From Candidatus Saccharimonadota bacterium (GTDB taxonomy: Bacteria > Patescibacteriota > Saccharimonadia > Saccharimonadales > 2-12-FULL-41-12): a stretch of DNA of 46,769 nucleotides. The stretch is taken from the NCBI GenBank assembly GCA_022842995.1, contig JALHOM010000010.1, positions 1-46,769 of the forward strand. Reading direction: 5' to 3'. The notes under the pieces were generated by a model. It was not told the origin of the DNA. It searched no databases and saw only the letters and a list, made by a program, of their open reading frames with translations. Shown in pieces: positions 1 through 9,000 of the stretch (position 1 is its first letter; the number at the start of each line of letters is the position of its first letter). The translations under genes were made by a program, and so were the position numbers.

Positions 1-13
1 GCTCTTCCGATCT
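1..13. other. Illumina adapter remnant at contig end
   Basis: The first 13 bases (GCTCTTCCGATCT) are identical to the 3' end of the standard Illumina TruSeq adapter. The chance of this exact 13-mer at an exact contig edge is negligible, so it is best read as untrimmed adapter. Genomic sequence begins at about base 14. The reading frame of the giant ORF happens to stay open across it, so gene callers may include adapter-derived residues. Confidence 0.93.
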
Positions 14-3000
14 CATTTATAATTACGCTTTCGATAAAAGCGCCAACTTTTCTCAACAAGAGTTGATAGAGACCGTTGCGAAAGACCCAGAATTTATAAA
101 ATATTTCGGCGAGAATATTCAATCCCTCAATACTCTCGACACTGACTCGGACGGTACGCCAGATTATCGTGATTCCGACGATGATAACGATGGCATAAAA
201 GATAAAGACGATACCGACGATGATAACGACGGCGTCGCTGATTCTTCTGACCCAAGTGCAGCTATAGTCGGGCTGGTGGCAGCGTCTCAAAATTCGGTAA
301 CTGATGGGCCTCTCGCTCAGGGTGCTGACGGCGAAGACGGCGAAGACGGGCTTGATGGCCGCGATGGTGTCGACGGCGAAGATGGCCTCGACGGAACCGG
401 CACGGATGGGACTGACGGCAGTGGTGGATCTAATGGTACTGATGGCACTGGCGGTACGGACGGAAATAACGGCGGTGACGGGTCCAATGGTAATGACGGC
501 AACAATGGTCTCGTGGGTCCAGCTGGACCTGCTGGAGCTGCCGGACCGAAGGGCGACAAGGGCGACAGAGGTGATACCGGAGCAACGGGCGCAACCGGCG
601 CTACCGGAACGGTCGGTGTCGTCACCGACGACGGCGTTGTTCAAACAACCCTGACTGGCGCTGATTTGAATATCCAACTTCTTCTTGCTGCTGGCTCTGG
701 TCTCGAGAAATCAGGCGCTGGGCTCAGCCTGACGCGAACCTGTGCCACCAACGAAGTTTTGAAATGGGACGGCGCTGAATGGAACTGTGCTTCAGATGAC
801 GGCGGAATTTCTTATACTGCTGGCAGTGGCATAACAATTGCTTCTGGCGTGATTTCATCTGTTTTAGGCACGGCTATCGAAACTGGTGAGCTAGCTGATG
901 ACGCCGTAACCAGCGTTAAACTGGCTGATGGCTCGGTGGTGACCAGCAAAATCGTGGACGACGCAGTTCTCACGGCCAAGATTGCCGACGGCAACGTAAC
1001 GACTGGTAAACTGGCTGATGCTTCCGTTGCAACAGCTAAGCTAATAGATAGCGCGGTTACTTTCGGTAAAATTCAAAACCTCACTGCCAATAGCCTCTTT
1101 GGTAACCCGACTGGTTCTGCTGCGGCAGGCACAAACGTAACCATTGGTCCTGGACTCACCTTTAATGCTGGCGCACTCGAAAACGCCGGTATTTTAGCCG
1201 TTGGCGTGAGCGGGCCTTTGCAGTCAACTGGTGGCCAAAGCCCTACGCTGTCATTTGCTCAAGCAACCGGCTTAGTGGATGGCTATTTAGGCGCGACAGA
1301 CTTCGCTACGTTTGCCGCTAAAGAAAACGCTCTTACTTTTAATGGTAATGGCGCTTTTGCACGCAGTGGAAATGTGATCAACGCGACAACTTGTGCATCA
1401 AACGAAATACTTAAGTGGAACGGCTCGGCGTGGGCTTGTGCAAATGATAATAACGGCGCAGCTACGGCGGGCGACCTTACTTCGGCAACATCGGGCATAA
1501 CTATTACGAATGGCGGCAACGCTGTTCTCGGTAGTGGTACTTCAATTGCGATTGCCACAGCAAATGGTAGCGCAAATGGTCTTTTGAGTTCTGTTGACTG
1601 GAACACCTTTGATGCTAAGGAAGACGCCCTCACCTTTACCGGCAATGGTTTATTTAGCCGAGTTGGCAACACGATTAGCTCGACGACTTGTAGCAATAAC
1701 CAGATCGTTAGATCAAACGGCGTCAGCTGGGTGTGCTCAAACGATACAGATACCACATATGCTGCCGGTACTGGCTTGTCTTTGGCTGGAAATACCTTTA
1801 ACAACACCGGGATTTTGAGCGTGGCCGTTTCTGGTCCTTTGCAGGCGACCGGTGGCCAAAACCCAACATTTAGCATTGTTCAAGCAACGGGCTTAGTCGA
1901 CGGATACTTGAGTGCTACTGATTTTGCCAGTTTTGCGGCTAAGCAGGCAGCCCTACCTACAGGACTCTCCACGCAGTATCTTAAGGGAGATCTAACTCTT
2001 GGCACGCTTGACACGAGCGAGGTCGCCGAAAACGGTAATCTATACTTTACCAACGGACGTGCCGATGGTCGGATTACTATTCAAAAAGGCGCAGCAAATG
2101 GTCTTGCCACGCTTGATGGTACCGGCAAAATCCCAACCAGTCAGCTCCCTGCCCTGGCCATCACCAATACCTTTGTTGTGGCTGACCAGACAGCAATGTT
2201 GGCATTGACGGCTAACCAAGGTGATATCGCCGTTCGTACCGACACATCAGAAACCTATGTTTTGAGCGCAACACCAGCCAGTGTTCTCGGCAACTGGCAG
2301 GAACTGCTAACCCCTACCTCCCCTGTTTTGTCGGTGAATGGTCAAACAGGTGCTATCACGCTTACCTCGTCTAATATTACTGAAGGCAGCAATTTGTACT
2401 TCACTGATGCTCGAGCCCGTGGTGCGCTGAGCGTCACTGGCCCTCTGACATACAACAGCGGTACGGGTGTTCTTGGCATCGATCAGGCTAACACAAGTAC
2501 CGGTGGGTTCTTGGCATCGGCCGACTGGAACGCTTTTAACGCGAAAGAAAACGCCTTAACATTCAACGGTCGCGGCATCTTTACTCGTGCTGGTAATGCA
2601 GTCACTGCCGTAGCTTGTTCTACTGGAGAGACGTTGAAATATGACGGCACAACCTGGAACTGTTCTGCCGATTCTAATACGACTTATTCGGCCGGAACTG
2701 GCCTTTCTTTGGCTGGCACGACATTTAATTTGTCGGACACGAGCGTTTCTGCAGGCACGTTTGGTACTGCGGCTTCCGTGCCAGTATTTACGGTTGACGC
2801 TCAAGGTCGCCTGACCGGTGTTACGAACACCGCTATTTCTGGTCTTACCACTTCAAACCTTAGCGGTACGGCTGGTATCACGAATGCACAACTTGCTAAC
2901 CCAGGCATAACGTTTGCTCTTGGAACTTCTGGTGTGGATGCTAACTGGGGCGTATCTACGGTAAACCTTGGCGGCACGGCTACACTTAATATCCCGGATG

Positions 3001-6000
3001 CTAGTGCGTCTGCTCGAGGTCTCATCAATACGGGAGCGCAAACCATTGCCGGTAATAAAACTCTTTCTGGTAACACCAATTTAAGTGGTACCCTAGCGCT
3101 CAATAGAGGTGCAGATTATTCCAATGTTGGCTCAACAAACGATGTTAACTTCGGTAACACTTCCCTCGTTCGTCTGACGGGTGCTTCTGCGCAGACAATC
3201 ACCGGTATCGCTGGTGGCACTGACGGCAGGCTCTTAACCATTATTAATGCTGCATCTCAAGCTGCTACCATCTCTAATGAATCCGTAAGCTCAACCGACG
3301 TTAACCGTATAAGAACTGGCACCGGCGCTGACTTGAATTTAGCTGCTGACGCTTCCCTATCGCTTGTTTATGACTCTGGTGCTTCACGCTGGCGCGTTGT
3401 TGGCGGCACGGGTGGCTCTGGTGGTGGTTACAGCTCACTCGACATCGCTAACGATGCAGATGGCGGCGCTATCGGCACGGCTGTAGGTACGGTAGACACC
3501 TATACTAACTTCAACATGGCTCAAACGACTGCGTCTCAAACCTTTACTATCCCAAGCCCGACAAACACAACGACTACCCGGGGTAAGATCATAACTATCA
3601 ATAATACGGGTTCTGCAAACTTCACAATCGGTGGAATAACGATACCTGCTGGATCATACGGCTCGGCATTCGTGTGGAATGGTACTGTGTGGAACCCAAT
3701 TAATGCAGCCAGCAATGTGGCATTCAACAGCGTTCGAGCCGACATTACTTCTGGACAAACAACAGCATCGACGACTTCGGTAGACGTAACTGGTGGGTCA
3801 TTTACGATTTCGAGTGCTGGTTTGTATGAACTTTCGTATTCAGTTCCTTTCGCAGGTTCGACTGCCGGAGTGCCTGCTACATTTGAAATTACAGACAGTT
3901 CCAATGCGGTCGTTGCAAATACTACGGTACGTGCAACTTCTAGCAATGCTGGCGTGCGCGTAGGTACGGCAAATGTTGGCGACGTAAATACTGCTAACGG
4001 ATGTGCGTCCAGCGGAGCAATAATTTCATGTTCTAATACCAGCGGTGTCGGAAATAATCGCTATACGGTTAACTATGCCGACCTTGGCTACGCACCAATT
4101 GTTGTTGCACAGTACCGTGATGCGGTGAATACGGGAACGATTTCTAACGACATGAGCATAATGCCTGTAGTCGGCACTCCGACAAACACGTCAGCCCAAT
4201 TCTTCCTCGAGGAGTCAGCTTCTAATGGGCAAAACGTAACAATCAATATTCTGCTTATCGATCCCACAGCAACCGACGTTTCAAGGGCAGTACTAACACC
4301 TGTCACGACAAATCTTGCGGCGGGAACATACAAGTTGCGCGTTAAGTCTGGTAATGCTGCAAGTACCATTACTGTTTACAATAACACTACTCAAGGTGCT
4401 GGCTTTGTTACTGCCTCGCAAGTTGGCGGTAACGTCCCTGCTATAGGGCAGATCACTAACTTTATAAATGCGCGCAGTACTTCTGGAAACAGCGGGGCAT
4501 CTGGCACAATTACATTTGCTGGTGGGGACATAGTAGCCAATAATGGATTTAGCCTAGCTAGCAACGCATTTACAGCTACATCGAGCGGTACATATCGTGT
4601 CCGCCTCGAAGTACAGGTTACATCGGCTAGCGGTAACTTTGAGTCGGTTAACCTTCAGCTTCGCAGGAATGGTTCGGCAGTGTTTACGACGCCGACAACA
4701 AACGTGGCAGAAATTGATGGCTATGGCGCTTTTGGTGTTCCGCATTCAATCGACCAAGTCATAACACTAAGTGCCGGTGATAATGTGTCCTTCGCTTGGG
4801 GCGGCAGTGGCGGAAGTAAGGTCATTGGCCTCAAGGATCTTAATATTACCCAACTGGGCTCTTCAGCCTTTACGACCGTGTCTATGAGCGCCCTTTCGGC
4901 TGCCCTCGCCAATAACTCACTCGACAACGCCGCATTCGCCCAAACCTGGAACTGGAACTCCTTAACTACCGGCACAGGACTAACGTCTAACGCGAATGCC
5001 CTCACCAGCGGTATCCTCCAGCAACTCGCCACCAGCTCTACAGCCTTCACCGGTTCCCTCTTAAATCTTTCGTCAACTGGTAATGCCGTTACCTCCACTG
5101 GCTCTCTTGCCAAGCTCGACATTGTCGGCTCGTCTAATGCGGCTAAAGGCCTTCAGATAAATAATGCTGGTACTGGCGACGGCATAAATGTTGCTTCAAC
5201 AGGAGCTGGATTTGCACTCAAGACATCTGGTGCGGTAGCCTTTGCCGCTGGGACGAACTTTGCAAGTACGGCAACCGCGCACAACGCAGCCTTTGGCAAT
5301 ACGTCGCTTATTCGAATCACCGGCTCGACAGCTATGAACCTCACGGGTATTAAGTCTGCCGATGGCACCGACCATACTACGCCGGCTAACGAAGATGGTC
5401 GACTGCTCACCATCCTAAATACCAGTAGTGCAATCACGACTATCGCAAATAACAACTCTGGTTCAGTTGCGGCTAACCGGATCATTACGGGCACAGGTGC
5501 TGATCTGTCGCTTGCAGCTGGTGCTGCTATCCAAATGGTATACGACTCAACTAGCACTGCTACTGGGGGTACGGGCTCTTGGCGTGTTATTGGTGGCACC
5601 GGTGGTTCAGGTGGTAGCTCATTCTCATCAAGTACTATTACTTCCAACTTCCCGACGGGTGGTGCTATCGGCACTGCAGCCGCTACGGTCGATGCTTTCA
5701 CCTCGTTTATCCTCTCCGGCCAGACAACAGCCGGTCAAGCACTCAGCTTGCCAAGCCCAACAGTCACTACAGCAGGAAGAATTGTCACGGTTACGAATAC
5801 ATCAACAGCAAGCTTCACTATGTACACGACGCAGCTTTCAGCAAGCAGTCCATCAGCAAGCTTTATCTGGAATGGCTCATCTTGGAACCCGATTGGTACG
5901 AGCTCTAATGTGGCGAGTGAGTTTGGAGAAGTTGTTCTAGGGTCAAACATGGCTTTGACCACTGGTACCTTGACGACAGTTGTGTCTACGCCAGTCTTGC

Positions 6001-9000
6001 CGGCAGGTACCTGGAAAATCGAAGCGCAGGTCGCCGTTAGCACGGACACGAATGCTCAAACTTTTGCAGCGGGAATTTATAGCTCAGATAACCTAACAAC
6101 TAATATTTCAGCTGCAGCTCAACTGGTCTACGCGGGAGGCCCGTCGAGTGGTACCAGCACAAATTGGAGTACATTTGTCGTAAGTGATGGAACGAAGAGC
6201 TACCTATTGCGTGTACGAGAAAACAACACCAACGCTACCGTACTAGGCGCTCAAGACATTGGAGCGGTAAACACGGGTGCCGTTACCAAGCTTGTATATA
6301 CCAAAGTCTCGGGCAACGCTGCAGTGACGGGCCAGAGTGTAGACTATGTAAGTAGAGAAACTTCTGCCGGAACAACCTATGCTGCAAATGCGACAGTAGC
6401 CTACGGCACAGCAATTAGCGGTAACATTCCTTATAACACCACTCTTAACCAGAACTTTACTGGTCCTGCAGGTACATTCAGACTCACAGCAGGCAAGACG
6501 TATCAGTTGACATCCTTCAACAGGATAATCACTGGGACAAACTCTAGCTACTTCTGGTACAACAATACCGCCACAGCCCCTATACCTGGTGTTCATTCAA
6601 TTGCTAGAAACACAGATGCACAACCTGCAGCAATTTCGATATTCACACCTACTGTTGATACTGTTGTCTCGGTACGAAACGGCTCTTCTTCTGCAGAATA
6701 CCAATATGGCTATGCAGATATCGTCCAAATAGGTTCAACAGCCTTTACAACTGTATCCATGAGTACGCTCAGCGCGGCCCTCGCAAGTAACGCTCTCGAC
6801 AACACTAACTACACACAAACCTGGGATTGGTCTACGCTTAGCACAGGCACTGGACTTACGTCTAACGCGAATGCTTTGACCTCTGGTATCTTGCAGCAAC
6901 TCGCCACCAGCTCAACAGCCTTCACCGGTTCCCTTCTGAACCTTTCGTCAACTGGTAATGCCGTTACGTCAACTGGTTCTTTGGCCAAACTTGACATAGT
7001 AGGTTCGACTAACGCCGCAAAAGGTCTGCAGATAAACAACGCAGGTACTGGCGATGGCATAAACATTGCTTCGACCGGCACAGGACTTGGTGCTAACATC
7101 GGTGGTGCGGTAGCCTTCCGCTCTGGTACTACCTATACAACCCCAGGCTCTGCGAACGACGTCGTACTGAGCAATGCGAGCTTTGTGCGGCTTGACACTT
7201 CTGGCGCGGCACAGACTCTGACCGGTATCGCTGGTGGAGTAGACGGTAAGCTACTGACACTCACTAACGCAGATGCTACTTTGGCGGTTACGCTCGTTAA
7301 TCAGTCCACAAGCTCTGCTCCAGCGAATAGAATCGTTACCGGCACGGGTACTGATCTGACAATTGTGGCTGGCGCATCTGTTAACCTTATCTATGACGCA
7401 ACCGATAGTCGCTGGCGTGTTGTCGGTGGTACCGGTGGTTCTGGCGGTGGCTTCAGCTCCCTCGACATCGCTAACGATGCAGACGGTGGCAATATAGGGA
7501 CTGCGGCTGCGACTGTAGACCAATTTACTAACTTCAACATGGCTCAGACTACAGCATCTCAAACCTTCACCATCCCTAGCCCAACCAACACAACAAGCAC
7601 ACGAGGCAAGATCATTACTGTCAACAACACAGGTTCGGCTAACTTCACCATAGGTGGGATAACAGTACCTGCCGGTAGCTATGGCTCGGCCTTTGTATGG
7701 AATGGCACGGTGTGGAATCCTTTGAATGCGGCGAGCAATGTGGCTGCAAGCTATGCCCAGATCAATCGAACGGCGTCTCAGACTACAGACTGCTCTGGTG
7801 GCGCGCTCGGTGTAAATGATCGTGTCTGCTTTAGTAACGTGGCGGCAACAACAGGTACAGATATAACCGTTGACTTAGCAGCTGACGCGAACCAAGGTCG
7901 CGTACTGCTTAAAGCCGGCAAAACATATCGACTGTTTGGTTCTGTCGGAGCATTAAGCGCTAACGGTGGGGCAGATAATTACGTTTCATTTGCATGGTAT
8001 AACATTACAGCGGGCGCAGAAGTAACAGGTGGTTCAAGAGGTTCAGTAGAGGGCTCTACAGAAGCAAGTGCTGACGCATTACAGTCATACGCAGAAGCCA
8101 TCATTACACCGTCCACAGATACGTATGTTGAGCTAAGAATTCTAGCACTTGGAGGTAATACAACATCTATTGGATCGGCCAATTACGGATTACCTCGGGC
8201 ATATGTTGAGGTTGTTTCAGGCAACGCGCCAGTTGTTGGGCAGAGTGTGGACTTTGCACAGTTCAGATTAGCAGCAAACACAACTGCCTATTCTGCTAAC
8301 GCTAACATTCCTCAAGGAACCACTGTAACAACTACTGCAGGTAATATCCCTGTCACCTCAGCAGGACTTATCACCCTGACCGCTGGAAAGACATACAGAT
8401 TTGATACTCAGATAGCTCTTAGTAATGCTGGGTCAAATGCGTACCTCTATTACGGGCTTTTTGATACCAATGATGTAAGGATACCAAACTCTCCAACGGG
8501 TGTGGCTGCATCAACAGAGCTGGGTCTTTCTGGTATATCTTCTGCCCCTAGTTTTGGATTTGTGTACACACCAACCACTAACCAAACAGTTAAGTTCCGC
8601 ACGGATGGTGTAGGGGGAAGCCCAATCATTAACAGTGGCAATACTTACTTCACTGTTACTCAGCTTGGTTCAAGCTCAGTGACATCACTAGATATTGCCG
8701 GAGAGTATGGAGAAGTAAGGTTGCCTTCCACAGTAAACATTACAGGAGGTAATACAACACCAGCGACGGCTATAGACGTAATGTCGTTCACACTGCCAAG
8801 TGCGGGGGTGTGGAAGGTGACATACATAGCAAGCGTAAGCAATAATGCAGGTGGAAGTAACCCAACCGTAGGCATCTTTGATAGTACCAATGCCTTTATT
8901 GCGAACTCAAATATTCTTGGTACATTTACTAATACTGGAGGATCAACTGTCGTAAACACTTCTACTGGAGTTACGTTCGTTACTACTAGCGGTCCAGCTG

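Noticed and set aside
343-620. Tandem short DNA repeat or CRISPR-like array
   Set aside because: The periodicity is that of Gly-X-Y codons in a collagen-like coding region; there are no constant repeats with unique spacers.
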